Shown: positions 43,363-55,617 of the stretch, one piece after another
How the letters are laid out: every line of letters starts with the position of its first letter
Position numbering within the stretch: position 1 is the stretch's first letter
Source: Rhabdophis nuchalis
Lineage: Eukaryota > Chordata > Lepidosauria > Squamata > Natricidae
Direction: 5' to 3'
NCBI GenBank assembly: GCA_039707465.1
Contig: CM077645.1
Location: forward strand, 60,017,850 to 60,081,849
DNA: 64,000 bases
Position numbers and translations under genes: made by a program
Notes under the pieces: model-generated
What the model was told of the DNA's origin: nothing
Databases searched by the model: none
What the model saw: only the letters and a program-made list of their open reading frames with translations

Positions 43363-45520
43363 GGCTCTATAGTCTATATTACATAGTTTATGTCTAGGAT
43401 GTGAGGGGTCTGTAGATATTTTATAAGTCCTCTTTCTGGCTCATGCAATGTACAGTTCTAAATAGAAGACAGACTGGTTGTGGTTGTTCTTTTTTTCAGT
43501 TGTAACTATCAATTGACGTCTACACCTGTCCTGTTTGGTTGCTGTACCAAACCAGTTATAGAAGTACAAATGACATTCAAAAATTTCTCTGTTGAACTCC
43601 ATCAACAGCTCCTATTCCATTCATTGAAATGGTACACTTCAATGATGGATTAATCCCTGTTCCTTAAAATATCACTGAGAAAGTTTAGATTTGGCAGAAC
43701 ATACTATTCTTGCATAGATTGGAAGGTCATCTTTGGATAGCAGTGGAAAACAGTGCCATTTCTGTCGCAATAGCATTTTGGGATAAAAATGAATGCATTT
43801 GGGAAATCCCTGGAGATTAACATCCAAGGACACCTCATTTTCCCAATAAAATTAAATACAACATATTGCTTAGCAAGACCAGGTCTTTTTGAGACCAGTG
43901 GAAAACAGGAATAACTATTGTACATTGAGAGAGAGAGGGAGAGAGAGAGACACACACAGAGAGAGATGTACTTGCCTCAGTCAAAAAAGAATGTAAAACA
44001 TATCTCTTCCTTTATTTATCTTAAGTAATACTAGAGTTTAGTCAGCATAAATATGTCTAATTTGTATTAGAAGTTCTCAAAAATAATAGAAGTTTGTAGA
44101 TAATTATTTTGTGGTTCAGTTTCAGGATTTGTGGCAGCTTGAATCTCTGTTATATCCCTGCTAGCTCAAATACTATTTGCAGCTGATTATAAGAGATAGA
44201 TTGGTGCATATTTCATCTCCATCACAACGCTGCATTCATTTCAAAATACATTTTACAGCGTAAGTACTTGCTGAATGATATGTAACTAATTTTTTAGAGT
44301 GGGAATGGATATCCCAACTTTTAAAAAAATCAGAGATATATGTTTTATTAAAGGCTTATTTCTGAGTAAACATGAATAAGGCTGGACCTAAAGACTATTT
44401 GCAATAATTTGTCAAGTATTATAAATGTAAAAATATTCTAGATAGTATTAGTTTTATTTGATGCTGATGCTACATAATACATATTGCCAACTATCAGTAA
44501 TTATATGTAAGCTATCAGTTATTGTCCAGTGTGGACTACAACTGCAAAACTGATATATGGAAAGTGCTGATTTCAAGCATTTGCTAACAGAGCAGAATAA
44601 ACACATAAATATTTTAATGGTACATTAAAATTTATTTTAATATATGACTACTACTTTATGTATATGACTACGCCATAAAAAAATAATTTCAAATTTTTGC
44701 TGCTTTCAGAGAAATATATCCTTAATGGCAGTTTTATGAAGACATTTGGATTCTATCTTATCAAATATATGCTGTCAAATTAGAGGGGAAAATGAAGCAG
44801 GCATTGGCATGGCTTAAATATGATTTTGTATTCCTCAGCTTTTTGCCAGACTCAAAATTCTGTTATTTGCTGACCTGGGATAAAACAAGCAAGGCAAGCC
44901 TGAAGTTTCTCGTTTTAAAATTTTATTTTTTATTTAAAAGACTTTTTTGCACAATACAAATTTAGAAGAAAAAAAGAACCCAAGTGAAAGAAAAGTAGTA
45001 AGTTTGTATATTGTTCCCTTCTTTTCATGGTCTTTCTAATCCTCAATTTCATAAAGCACAAGTTCATTTTCCCACATTTTCAGCAAAAAGATTTTGCAGT
45101 TATTCCCAAGTGTAATCATTACCTTTTTTCTAATCAAACTAATCAATTTTGTTATCTTAGTAAATTCTATAATTTTTACCAACCATTTCTCCATTGTTAG
45201 TGTTTCAGAGTCTTTCCATCTTGTGCATATAATAATCTCATTCCAATTACCATGTATAAAAATAATCATCCATAAATTGTTTACTAGTTATCTATCCATT
45301 AATCCCAGCAAGGAAAATTCTGGTTTCAGTTGAATATTATTTGTATCACTGTATGTCAAGCTTATAGTTTCATAGTAGTACTATGGATATGGTATACATT
45401 CTGGATGTAGAAGATATTGAGAGCCTCTTGATTATGCTTCTCAGTTAACCATAAAAATAATAACAGCATTATTTGAACTGCTCTGGTATCTCAGATAATA
45501 AGGATTCCTACCATAAGACT
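43363..45520. other. AT-rich DNA, only a short GA-rich run recognised
   Basis: A purine run of GA and CA units lies at 43927-43966. Otherwise there is no supported gene or named repeat. The 44.93-45.30 kb part looks like decayed repeat sequence, but I cannot assign it. Confidence 0.45.
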
Positions 45521-45743
45521 AACCCTCCCCTCCATTTTTATGACCTTTTAGTCCCTATTCAGAATAGGCAATTGGATGGAGGCGAGTGTTAATTGTCCAA
45601 ATGCCCTTCCTAATGCCTACATGAAATTCACAGCAAATATCTTTCCTTTGTTCCCTATAAGAGAAACATCTGCCGCTACCCAGGATTGAACTTTCAACCT
45701 TCCAAATGGGAGGTAAGCATCTTCACCATTAGGCCACACACTT
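45521..45743 (-). mobile_element. tRNA-derived SINE (minus strand)
   Basis: The minus strand begins with a tRNA-like head: A box GTGGCCTAATGGTGAAGATG and B-box-like GAAAGTTCAATCC (plus strand 45683-45695), then the body CTGGGTAGCGGCAGATG and AATTAACACTCGCCTCCATC. It is a different family from the SINE at 39.6 kb. Confidence 0.8.
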
Positions 45744-46002
45744 CTGTATAAGCATAATGAGGCACCTTAAATTTCACTTTTGCTTTTACTTAGCTTTAAT
45801 AAAAATATAATTTCCATTGCATTTGCAGTGAATAATTCTTATTTAAGGAAAGATTCCAAAATATTAAAGAAAATCCACATTAGTGGATTGCACAAAGATT
45901 TTTAAAAGGCTTTCAAACTGACATTATTATTGCTTTATAGAGGAATGCAGTTTGTTCCCTTTTATTTATTTTTATTTTATTTTATTTTATTAAATTTATA
46001 CC

Positions 46003-46031
46003 CCGCCCTTCTCCAAACGGACCCAGGGCGG
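46003..46031 (-). other. L2 3'-terminal stem-loop (group 2)
   Basis: CCGCCC (46003-46008) pairs with GGGCGG (46026-46031). The same stem occurs in E. It sits where group 1 elements have ACCGC/GCGGT, so a stem is kept with different bases. Confidence 0.6.
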
Positions 46032-46158
46032 CGCACAGGGATGTTAAAACACATATAAAACATATAAAATTTTAAAAAACTTATTCTAATAGACCCTGCG
46101 CTAAAAACCGAATTTAAAAAACCCAAATTTAAAATTATCTAAGAGTCAGTAATGGGGG

Positions 46159-48975
46159 TTATGCTAGGCCGGCTAGATGGAATAGGTGTGTCTTCAGACA
46201 CTTGCGGAAGAGGCGGAGGTCAGAGATGGTGCGGAGTTCAGGGGGTAGGTCATTCCAAAGGGAAGGGCCCGCCACAGAGAAGGCTCTTCCCCTGGGTGTC
46301 ACCAGTCGGCATTGTCCAGCCGACGGCACCCTGAGAAGGCCCTCTCTGTGGGAGCGTATCGGTCTGAGGGATGTATGGGGCAGGAGGCGGTCTCGCATAT
46401 AACTAGGCCCCGAGCCATGGAGTGCTTTAAAGATGGTCGTTAAAACCTTGAAGCGCACCCGAAAGACCACAGGGAGCCAGTGCAGCTCGCGCAGGATAGG
46501 TGTTATGTGGGAGTGTCTAGGCGCTCCCGTAATCACCCGCGCGGCTGCGTTCTGGACTAGCTGCAGCTTTCGGGTGCACCTCAAGGGGAGCCCCATGTAG
46601 AGAGCATTACAGTAGTCAAGTCGAGAGGTGACGAGTGCTTGAGTGACTGTGCGTAAGGCACCCCGGTCCAGTAAGGGGCGCAATTGGCGCATCAGGCGTA
46701 CCTGATGGAATGCCCCCCTGGCCACGGCTGCCACATGATCTTCCATAGACAGCCGGGAATCCAGGAGGACACCCAAATTGCGCGCCCTCTCCACGGGGGC
46801 CGGTGTTTCGCCCCCAATGGCCAGAGTTGGAATAATCTGTCTGAACCGGGGCGCCGGGAGCCACAGCCACTCAGTCTTGGACGGGTTGAGCTTGAGTTTG
46901 TTACCACCCATCCAGATCCGTACGGCCTCCAAACACCGGGACATAACCTCGACGGCATCGTTGGGGTGGTCTGGGGTGGATATGTACAACTGAGTATCAT
47001 CAGCGTACAGATGATATCCCACCCCAAAACCACGGATGATCTCACCCAGCGGCTTCATATATGTGTTGAACAGTAAGGGCGAGAGGACCGACCCCTGAGG
47101 AACCCCACATATGAGGGACCTCGAGGCCGACCTCTGCCCCCCTGCCAACACATATTGCGACCGACCAGAGAGGTAGGATGAGAACCACCACAGAACGGTG
47201 CCTCCCAGCCCCAACCTCCCCAGTTGGTGCAATAGGATACCATGGTCGATGGTATCAAAAGCCGCTGAGAGGTCTAATAGGACTAGGATAGAGGAATATC
47301 CTCTATCCCGCGCCCTCCAGAGATCATCAACCAACGCGACCAATGCCGTCTCGGTGCTGTGCCCGGGTCGGAAGCCGGACTGCCGCAGGTCTAGATAATC
47401 AACTTCCTCCAAGTGTCGCGGAAACTGTTGAGCCACCACACTCTCAACAACCTTCACTAAAAAGTGGAGGTTGGAGACGGGACGATAGTTCTCTAATAAT
47501 GCTGGATCCAGGGACGGCTTCTTGAGGAGGGGCCTCACCACCGCCTCTTTCAGGACGGCAGGCAAGGACCCCTCACTCAAAGATGCGTTGACAATGCCCT
47601 GGAGCCAGCCTCGTGTCGTCTCCCAGGATGCCAGTACAAGCCAGGAGGGACACGGGTCCAATAAACATGTGGTAGCCCTAAGTCTCTTTGACAACTTGTC
47701 CATATCCTCGGTGGTAACAAAATCAAACTCCTCCCAGGATGGTGTCACAAGAACAGCCTCGGCTTGCTCGACTGGACCACTGTCGATGGAGGGTAGCTCG
47801 TTCCGAATCCGAGTGATTTTCTCCTGCAGATAAATCCCAAATTCCTCTGCTCGACCCTGTAAAGGGGCTTCCCGCGGCCTCTGTTGAAGGAGGGAGCGGG
47901 TCACCCCAAACAGGGCGGCAGGGCGGTTATCTGCGGATGCAATAAGAGTGGCACAATACTCACGTTTGGCCACTCTTATCGCCACTAAGTAAGTCCTAAT
48001 ATGGTCTCTCACTAGTGTTCGGTCGGCTTCGGAGTGAGAAGATCTCCATCTGCTCTCTAGGCGTCTCTTGTGGCGCTTCATCCCCCTAAGCCCCTCGGTA
48101 AACCAAGGAGCCCAGGTGGTTCGTCGCCGCAAGAGAGGCCGCAAGGGCGCAACTCGGTCCAAGGCCCCCGTGGCCGCACTTAACCATGCAGCCACTAGGT
48201 CCTCAGTCGAGTCGCGGGGCAAGTCCACAGGAATTGGCCCAAGCTCCCTCTGGAACCTTATCGGGTCCATCAGGAGCCTGGGGCGGAACCATATAGGAAT
48301 GTCCGGTTCCGCCTCCCCGCAGTGAGGTGCAGCGATCGGAAAGTCGAGCCGAAGGAGAGCGTGATCTGTCCATGACAGGGGTGTGATGACTAAATCCCCT
48401 ATTCCCAGATCACTACTCCACTGTCCCGAGACGAAGATGAGATCCAGGGTGTGTCCGCCCTCGTGAGTAGGGCCTAAAACTACCTGGGTCAGGTCCATGG
48501 CTGTCATGGAAGCCATGAACTCCCGAGCTACACCAGAGGTTTCGCCTGCCGACGGCAGGTTAAAGTCCCCCATGACTAAAAGTCTGGGGGTCTCAACCGC
48601 CGCCTCAGCTATCACCTCTAGGAGGTCGGGCAGGGCTGTTGTTGCATAGCGAGGAGCCAGGTATACAACTAACACGCCCAACTGCCTCCCTAGGCCCCAC
48701 TTCACAAGGAGGGACTCGCACCCGGTCGTCTGAGGGATCGTGGTCTCCTTTGGCTCAAGACCTTCCCTAACCATAATCGCCACCCCCCCACCCCTCCCTA
48801 GGGCCCTAGGCTGATGGAAGGCTCGGTATCCTGGTGGGCACATTTCTACGAGGGGATGTCCTCCCTCGTGGCCCAACCAGGTTTCCGTAATGCCTACCAG
48901 GTCCGGGTCCCCCTCTGACACAAGGTCATGGATGAGGGGGGCTTTTTGTACCACGGACCTGGCATTGCATAGCAT
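46159..48975 (-). CDS. L2 ORF2: endonuclease-reverse transcriptase, group 2, open
   Basis: A 938-codon frame with a true ATG at 48975 (MLCNARSVV). It covers the whole AP-type endonuclease (CNAR, ITETWLG, GDFNLP, HTLDLIF where group 1 has TPDLIF, SWTDH) and reverse transcriptase ([41 protein letters not shown]), ending in LAGLA. All catalytic motifs are present. Relative to copy B it lacks about 102 N-terminal codons, so its ATG is the internal codon left by truncation. Without a promoter it is unlikely to be expressed, but the open frame shows that group 2 was recently active. Confidence 0.9.
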   Translation of the reverse strand: MLCNARSVVQKAPLIHDLVSEGDPDLVGITETWLGHEGGHPLVEMCPPGYRAFHQPRALGRGGGVAIMVREGLEPKETTIPQTTGCESLLVKWGLGRQLGVLVVYLAPRYATTALPDLLEVIAEAAVETPRLLVMGDFNLPSAGETSGVAREFMASMTAMDLTQVVLGPTHEGGHTLDLIFVSGQWSSDLGIGDLVITPLSWTDHALLRLDFPIAAPHCGEAEPDIPIWFRPRLLMDPIRFQRELGPIPVDLPRDSTEDLVAAWLSAATGALDRVAPLRPLLRRRTTWAPWFTEGLRGMKRHKRRLESRWRSSHSEADRTLVRDHIRTYLVAIRVAKREYCATLIASADNRPAALFGVTRSLLQQRPREAPLQGRAEEFGIYLQEKITRIRNELPSIDSGPVEQAEAVLVTPSWEEFDFVTTEDMDKLSKRLRATTCLLDPCPSWLVLASWETTRGWLQGIVNASLSEGSLPAVLKEAVVRPLLKKPSLDPALLENYRPVSNLHFLVKVVESVVAQQFPRHLEEVDYLDLRQSGFRPGHSTETALVALVDDLWRARDRGYSSILVLLDLSAAFDTIDHGILLHQLGRLGLGGTVLWWFSSYLSGRSQYVLAGGQRSASRSLICGVPQGSVLSPLLFNTYMKPLGEIIRGFGVGYHLYADDTQLYISTPDHPNDAVEVMSRCLEAVRIWMGGNKLKLNPSKTEWLWLPAPRFRQIIPTLAIGGETPAPVERARNLGVLLDSRLSMEDHVAAVARGAFHQVRLMRQLRPLLDRGALRTVTQALVTSRLDYCNALYMGLPLRCTRKLQLVQNAAARVITGAPRHSHITPILRELHWLPVVFRVRFKVLTTIFKALHGSGPSYMRDRLLPHTSLRPIRSHREGLLRVPSAGQCRLVTPRGRAFSVAGPSLWNDLPPELRTISDLRLFRKCLKTHLFHLAGLA

Positions 48976-48981
48976 CAGCCT

Positions 48982-49674
48982 AGATTACCCTTACTTTTTG
49001 TTAAAGCGTGACACATATTTTTTGCTTAATAAATAAAATGGCAACAATGCACTTAGAGAATTAGCTGTGAAAGCTTCCTTAATAGCACTTAGGTTTTCTG
49101 TCAAGGAAAAAGCTACCAATTTCTTGATTCATTTTAAGAAGGCCACTGATAGATTTTTAAGGAAGAAAATCTGTTGTTTTTGCCATGACTCTGGAAGCTT
49201 AAATGGAAAGAGGTGATCTGTTGGAGCTGGATCCATTCCATCTGCCCAGTTAGTTGTTTTACTAGTTTATTCATTTCAATCAGCTAAGTTGCTGTCTGAA
49301 GCTGATATAGGAGCAAGATATAGTCAACCTGTCTGTATTCAGTGTCACTTCAAGAGAGTAGGTTCCCATGACCTGGGACTAGGTTGAAGAATCCAAAGAT
49401 TTTCCCCCTTTCTTTTAAAAATCAGTCTTGAATTTGATGTCAGCCTTCTTCCAGCTAAAATCTTGTAGGCTGTTATTCAGTGTAAGTTATGCAATTTGTT
49501 AGTAATTTATGTTGATTGCATAAAATAGGAAAAACAGTTAAAGAAGAGATCAAGCAGGTGCCACATGTAAAATACAAGACATGTTTGTAGTAGAAGCAAA
49601 CTTCAATCCTAGCTTTTCCTTTATCCATCAATGCAGGAGAACCTCCAGTTTTTGGTTAAGATTCACTTCTATGC
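48982..49674. other. No feature recognised
   Basis: Flanking DNA with no gene or repeat that I can support. Confidence 0.45.
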
Positions 49675-49682
49675 ATTGTTAT

Positions 49683-50008
49683 CAGAGATGGGTTGTTCCT
49701 GGTTTGGCCCGTTTCAGCTGAACTGGTAGTGGAATTGAGGCCTCGGTTAGGGTTAGGGTTAGGGTTAGGGTTAGGGTTAGGGTTAGGGTTAGGGTTAGGG
49801 TTAAGGTTAGGGCAGAACCGGCAGTGACCCAGGCCTGCCACACCCCTGAGCTGGTTCCTTTGCTGCCACTGGGCTGCCGCCATTTTGGTTTTTAGTGACT
49901 GCATGTGCACAGTTCACTGTAAATTGTTCTACACATGTACATGCAGTGTGCATCTGGCACACGCACGGGTTGCGAACCAGTAGTAAAACTGGAAGCAACC
50001 CATCCCTG
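49683..50008. mobile_element. hAT MITE containing telomeric repeats
   Basis: Inverted termini CAGAGATGGGTTGTTCC and GGAAGCAACCCATCCCTG match with few differences. Flanking 8-bp sequences ATTGTTAT (49675-49682) and ATTGTTAC (50009-50016) are a target duplication with one change. There is no transposase. A block of TTAGGG repeats lies inside, at 49745-49813. Confidence 0.85.
49745..49813. repeat. Interstitial telomeric repeat (TTAGGG)n
   Basis: About 11 units, nearly perfect, with one variant (TTAAGG) near the right end. Since it lies inside a hAT element bounded by target duplications, it need not mark an ancient chromosome end. Confidence 0.95.
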
Positions 50009-50044
50009 ATTGTTACTGTAGCAAACCTCGTTTACTTATAACTT

Positions 50045-50769
50045 CCCCTATTTGATCGGGACGCCCTTTGCACAGTCACTCATGCTCTCGTGACATCCCG
50101 ACTGGACTATTGTAACTCTCTCTACATGGGGCTCCCCTTGAGGTGCACTCGGAGACTTCAGCTAGTCCAGAATGCAGCCGCGCGAGCAATTATGGGAACC
50201 GCAAGGTGTACCCACGTAACACCGCTCTTGCGCGAGCTGCACTGGCTGCCTGTCGTCTTCCGGGTGCACTTCAAGGTTCTAGTCATCATCTTTAAAGCGC
50301 TCCATGGCTCGGGACCTAGCTATTTGCAGGATCGGATCCTGCCGCACACATCCACACGGCCGATTCGCTCCCACAGAGAGGGACTTCTCCGGGTGCCGTC
50401 CACTAGACTTTGTCAGCGGGCGGCGCCCAGGGGAAGCCTTCTCTGTGGCGGGCCCAGCCCTCTGGAATGACCTTCCCCCCAACATTAGAACTACCACGGA
50501 CCTCCGCTCCTTCCGTCTAAAACTAAAAACATATCTGTTCTGCTTGGCCGGCCTAGGATAGTCTCTCTTCGATGGGGCTGCTAGAAATTTTAGATGGGGA
50601 TTTTAGTTTTTAATTGGATTTTTAGCGCAGGGAAATATTTAATTTGTTTTTTAACTATATGTATGTATTTATTGTTTTATTAGCCCTGTGCACCGCTCCG
50701 AGTCGGGGAGAGGGAGCGGTCAACAAGTTTAATAAATTATTAATAAATTATTTAAATTATTATTATTAT
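50045..50769 (+). mobile_element. L2-like 3' fragment H (group 1)
   Basis: A 5'-truncated copy starting at the codons for [17 protein letters not shown] and running through the reverse transcriptase C-terminus ([30 protein letters not shown]) to the 3' untranslated region and an ATT tail (50756-50769). A small deletion at about 50435 shifts the frame, so the last codons (ending LAGLG) are read from a second frame. Non-functional. Confidence 0.9.
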
Positions 50770-52241
50770 TAAATCCTGCCTTCATTGTGCTTGTATATAA
50801 CCTAACACCATGCCTGTATTTGATAGGGATCAATTATATTAGTATGCTATTCCCTCCTAAAACTGAGATTGTAATCTGGTGCAGAAATGCTAGCCACATT
50901 TAACCCCCTCCCCTTTTTAAATAAATTCTTGCTTTGCTTTGCTTTTAATTAACTTATCTGATTTAAAAAAAAACTAAGCTATTTTATAAGTCTGTGGCTC
51001 CCCCACCCTCTTTTTAGTGGTCTAATAACAAAAGTTTGGATTGTTTTCCTACGCCAAAATTATATTTTTATATTAATTAGATATAGCATACCAATTGATT
51101 TATCACCTGACTTTTGTTTGTCATAGGTTAGTAATAAAATTATATACAATAGTTCAGAGGAACATATTACTTGATAAGCAAAGCAAAACAACTTCAAAAA
51201 CTTCATATAAAGCCCTACTTAAAATCCAAGTAATACAATTGAAAGATTTAGATCAAATGTTCAAATACCCATTACAAACTTCAGAAATGGATGAGCTCAC
51301 ACAAGTATCAGTAGTCACACATCAATTTTGAAGGCCACTATTTGTTTTCTTTGAGGGCTTAAACCCAACTCGCTATTCTCTGGAGCAAAATTTGTAATAC
51401 AAATACCTCAGGGCAATTAGAAGTTTATTTCAACTTCCTGGCATGATATCTCTAAAGAAACAAGTCACCATCTGCCAGATTGATTCAGTTTTGCACAACA
51501 GGGAAAGAAATAATCAAGCTGAGCACTTCAACCATACGGGTTCAGAAGCATGACAGATCATACTTGTCACACATTGCTGGAATCCACTTGCCCTTACATT
51601 GCACACAGCTTGTCTCTGCTGAAGGTTTAAATCTTCATAGTATGCAAGTTGTAAATTTCATATGCTTGCGAGTCATTGAAAACCACATGTTAAGAGACAG
51701 AAGAAAATAAGCAAAAGACTTCCATTTTTAAGAATCCCTATTTCTAATTTTTTTAATCTACTTAAAATGAAGGCTTCATTGCAAATATAATTTTGTCATA
51801 ATTACATACTACAAACTTTATTGAAGTGTTTAATAGATTAGCTGCATATAAATGAAGAAAACTATTTATGCTTAAATAGCTACATCATTCAGTGAAGACT
51901 TAAGCTGAGATCTGCCAGGAGAGAAGCAAGGATACAATTTGTGGGAAATATCATTATATAGGATATATAAGATATATAAGATAGGAAAGAAAAACTGAAT
52001 CTGTCTTAAAACTTGGACATCCTGTTTTTCCCATCAATGGCATAGATTAAAGAGTGGGACAACAGGGTCAATGTCCATCTCATCCAATTTCTTTCTTTAT
52101 TTGTTGGTTTGTTCATCGTATTTATAAAGCAATCCATTTTACACGTTATTATTCTGGTGTGTACAATAAAACAAACAAACCATAAAATAAGCTATAGTTT
52201 AAAAAATATACAATTAAAATATCCACAGTATTTCCTATTAA
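50770..52241. other. AT-rich DNA, no feature recognised
   Basis: Nothing supported. Short open frames at 51095 and 51480 are unrecognised. Confidence 0.5.
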
Positions 52242-52695
52242 TCTATATAAATAAAAATGTAACTGAGTTTGTTCAAAACCGCTATGATCGCTTCCAAATT
52301 TTCACACAATGTTCCTTTCAAATACGGCACCAATGATATCTATATAGATTGTGCAGTGTCACACCTGTGCTAGGTACATGCAACGGAAATGTAAAAAATG
52401 TAAGAAAAATGTTTAACAGGTAAGTAGATGGGTATAGAGGGAGCAGTGGGCCACTGTATTATGTCATCCTTTATGACATAAAATACTATGTAGGTAGGTA
52501 GGTGGATAGAGAGAAGGAGAAATACAGTAGATAGGTGGGTAGGTAGGTAGAGGGAGAGAGGGAGAAATACAGTAGGTAGGTAGGTTGGGGGTTATACGGT
52601 GTACATGTTTATGTGTGCAGATGTAGATCTACACACAGATTGGTTGGCCATTTCACCAGACTGGGCCACAGCAATGCATGGCCGGGAACGGCTAG
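52242..52695 (+). mobile_element. Non-autonomous Helitron
   Basis: Begins TCTATATAAATAAAAATG and ends GGCCGGGAACGGCTAG. The end has a small hairpin (GCCG, GGAA loop, CGGC) just before the terminal CTAG. It lies between an A (52241) and a T (52696) with no target duplication. These are the Helitron hallmarks. Inside are imperfect (TAGG)n runs. It has no Rep/helicase protein, so it would be mobilised in trans. Confidence 0.85.
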
Positions 52696-52714
52696 TAAGA
52701 CATAAAAGAAAATC

Positions 52715-53225
52715 GGATGTTGTAGGCAATGCAGCCACCTCACTAATCCACCATTAGCTTGAGAGCCCCAAGCCTGTAGACATAACCATATTTTTGAAGG
52801 CTTGCAGAAGGATGTCAAAGTTGGGCTAGCTTTGCCTCTGAGGTAAGGATGAGTTGGGAGTGGGGGCCACAGCAGAAAAGGCCCATTTCCTGGGTCCTAC
52901 TACATATAATTCCTTTGAGGAAGGGGCCTACAGCACACTTCTTCAGCCAGATTATGATAGGATAGAAATATGCAATTAGATAGAGACAGTGCTTCAAATA
53001 ACCCAGGCCTGTGCCATTAAGGTCTTTAAAGGTCAAAACTAGCACTATGGATTAGACTGGATAGCAAACTGGCAACCAAATGCAGGTCATAGAGCAGAAA
53101 TATAATGTTTAATGCTCTAGAAGTGAGTCTTTTCAAGCCTCCAGATATTCATTACACGGAGCTCCATGTAGAATGCATTACAGTAGTCTAGCGAGAAGTG
53201 ACCAGGGTATGAGTGATTGTGAGAA
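52715..53225 (-). mobile_element. Ancient L2-clade 3' remnant (minus strand)
   Basis: The plus strand shows the L2 block order in decayed form: GGCCACAGCAGAAAAGGCCC, CAAATAACCCAGGCCTG, GGTCTTTAAAGGTCAAAAC, CATGTAGAATGCATTACAG and TAGTCTAGCGAGAAGTGACC. The equivalent in young copies is GTAGAGAGCATTACAGTAGT. The coding frame is broken. This is an older relative of A-K. Confidence 0.7.
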
Positions 53226-53505
53226 GAGGAGAGACTGTGAAGAGGAACTTCTACCGTTCCTTCTTCTCCCATATTTTTATGTTATCTACTCCTTATGGTA
53301 TACAATTTAATTCTTATTCCCTGGCTGTGAGGACAATTAATCAGTGGAATGGCTTTTTTTCAGAAGTTGTGGGTACTCCAACATTGAAGTTTTTTAAGAA
53401 GAGATTGTACAACCATTTATCTGAAATGGTATAGAGTTCCTGCTTGAGCAGGGAATTTGATGAGAAGACCTCCAAGGTTCCTTCTAATTCTGTTATTTTG
53501 TTAGC
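53226..53505 (+). mobile_element. CR1 LINE 3' fragment
   Basis: Encodes a CR1 C-terminus (INQWNGFFSEVV, then TPTLKFFKKRL) in the frame 53213-53434, then the 3' end GACCTCCAAGGTTCCTTC with TAATTCTGTTATTTTG. It is the same family as the copy split at 25.6/29.04 kb. Confidence 0.85.
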
Positions 53506-53653
53506 TAAAAAAAATGTCTACAACACTGGGATACAGCAAGAAAAGAGCGTGTTAGCTCATATCATATCTTTTTTATAATTTTCTAGTTGCCTGAGCCACC
53601 AAGCTCATAGCCCACTATTTCATAGGACTGAGTATCTCTGCTTTAATAGTACA

Positions 53654-54297
53654 GACTATTGTAACTCTCTCTACATGGGGCTCCCCTTGAGGTGCACCCG
53701 GAGACTTCAGTTGGTCCAGAATGCAGCCGCGCGAGCAATTATGGGAACCGTTAGGTCTGCCCACGTTACACCGCTCTTGCGCGAGCTGCACTGGCTGCCT
53801 GTCATCTTCCGGGTGTGCTTCAAGGTGTTAGTCATCATCTTTAAAGCGCTCCATGGCTCGGGACCTAGCTACCTGCGGGATCGGATCCTGCCTCATACAT
53901 CCTCACGGCCGATTCGCTCCCACAAAGAGGGACTTCTCCGGGTGCCGTCCACTAGACTGTGTCAGCGGGCGACGCCCAGGGGAAGGGCTCCTTCTGTGGC
54001 GGGCCCGGCCCTCTGGAACGACCTTCCCCCCGATATTAGAATGACTACGGACCTCCGCTCCTTCCGTCTGAAATTAAAAACACACTTTTTCCGCTTGGCC
54101 GGCCTAGGCTAGTCTCTCTTTCTATGGGGTTTTAAATTTATTTATAGCTGTTGGGTATTTTAGTTTAACGGGTTTTAGCACAGGAATAGATTTAATCTGT
54201 TTTTATATTATGTATTTATATTTGTATATTTATTGTTTTTACTTTCCCTGTGCACCGCCCCGAGTCCTGTGGGGAGAGGGAGCGGTTCTACAAATTA
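53654..54297 (+). mobile_element. L2-like 3' fragment I (group 1)
   Basis: 5'-truncated at the codons for DYCNSLYMG. The remaining reverse transcriptase C-terminus is open for 145 codons (53675-54112, ending LAGLG). A 3' untranslated region with the CACCGCCCCGAGTCC end follows, then an AAATTTGAATTT-type tail. No catalytic motif is left. Confidence 0.9.
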
Positions 54298-54391
54298 AAT
54301 TTGAATTTGAATTAAATTTGAATTTGACAGTGTTCAAGAATCTAGTGTTTAGACAAAAAAGGCAATTTCTTTTAGTCCCTACTGTTTATGC

Positions 54392-54780
54392 CAGTAGTCG
54401 GCAAACTCATTAGTCAACAGAGCCAAATATCAACAATACAATGATTGAAATTTTTTTGAGAGCCAGAAGGTGTGGCCTATTTTGTGGGAATGGCTCAGCG
54501 GTCATGTGACTGGGTGGGCATGGCCAACTTGGAAAATGTGGTGAAACTCACTTAACAACGGTCTTGCTTAGCAACCAAAATTTTGGGCTCAATTGTGGTC
54601 ATAAGTTTTCTTTCTTTCTTTCATCTGTACAAGCTGTACTTGTACGGAGCGCGCCTATGTTTTCCATGGAGTGGGGCCGTGGCCAGAAGATAAGGAACGT
54701 GAGATGGCGCAGCGAAAGAGCCACACTCAAGGGGCCAAAGAGCCACGTGTGGCTTGCGAGCCGCGGTTTGCCGACCACTA
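54392..54780. mobile_element. hAT MITE
   Basis: Inverted termini CAGTAGTCGGCAAAC and GTTTGCCGACCACTA, flanked by the 8-bp repeats GTTTATGC (54384-54391) and GTTAATGC (54781-54788; one change). Inside, at about 54530-54610, is the same Tigger-derived module with a CTTT run found in the 37.6 and 40.4 kb elements. The right half has AAGAGCCACGTGTGGC. No transposase. Confidence 0.88.
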
Positions 54781-54788
54781 GTTAATGC

Positions 54789-55617
54789 CATAGCAGCATT
54801 GCAAAATAATAAGTCCTCCATAAGTCCTCCTGCTTCAAGGGAGACGAACAGCAAAAGTTCTCCATTCTGTATGCAAATATACTGTATTTAGTAGCATAAC
54901 AGCTACTTATACTCCAAATCTCAACTGTATGTTTGATTCATGGATGTGGAACAGTAATTATTCTGTACTAAGTGGGAAAAGTCTCTACTAACTAAATTCT
55001 GTTCCAATGAAAAAACAAATTTAATGTTCATGAAGACCTAATATGTTTAATATTTGTTTAGTGTGCTTATAGGAAAAGCAGAGTTACCCCCTTGTGAAAC
55101 ATAAAAACTCAGAAGCAATTCCTTGCTTTTAAGTGGAATTCTCTTGTGACCAGAATGGCATCAGTTTATTGTCTAAGAATGAACCATGCTGCTCTTGCTG
55201 CCTTTGGCAATGATGTTGGAAATACCCAGTGATGTGAGAAGATAAAAAGAAAAAAAAAGTATTTGGAAAGGTGCTAAAATTCATGATCTGTAAGAGACGT
55301 GCATGCAAAATTAGAAAACCTAGATACTCTTATTTTTTTACTACTTATTCATATTATTAATCGTAACAACAAATTTATGTCCTCGTGGGAATATTTCAGC
55401 ATAAGGAAAATCAGTTTGCTTTGTTGATTATAAAGTGATGTAACATATTGTGGTAATAGAAACTCAAGACATTGGGAATATTTTCCCCATTGGATTATGC
55501 TAATATCTAATTAGAAATAAACATGAATGCACTGCTAATACAATGAGCTTCTGAACTTGAACTCATAAATAATCTGAACATATCTATCAAAGACCAGTAG
55601 TGAGTGAGTGTGGCCTT
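54789..55617. other. AT-rich DNA, no feature recognised
   Basis: No gene or repeat that I can support. Confidence 0.5.

Larger units (their letters stand above)
45960..48981 (-). mobile_element. L2-like LINE D (group 2, minus strand)
   Basis: About 3.0 kb: a TTTTA tail (45960-45991), a 3' untranslated region, and a coding region open throughout. The 5' end breaks at 48981, just upstream of the endonuclease start; beyond it the sequence is unrelated. The GC-rich promoter leader and N-terminal segment are missing, so this is a 5'-truncated insertion. Confidence 0.92.

Noticed and set aside
46152..46402. Short plus-strand frames over the 3' end of LINE D
   Set aside because: Antisense shadows of the L2 reverse transcriptase C-terminus. 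Similar ones appear at E and K.
49745..49813. Telomeric block as evidence of an ancient chromosome fusion
   Set aside because: It is enclosed by hAT termini and a target duplication, which is a simpler origin.
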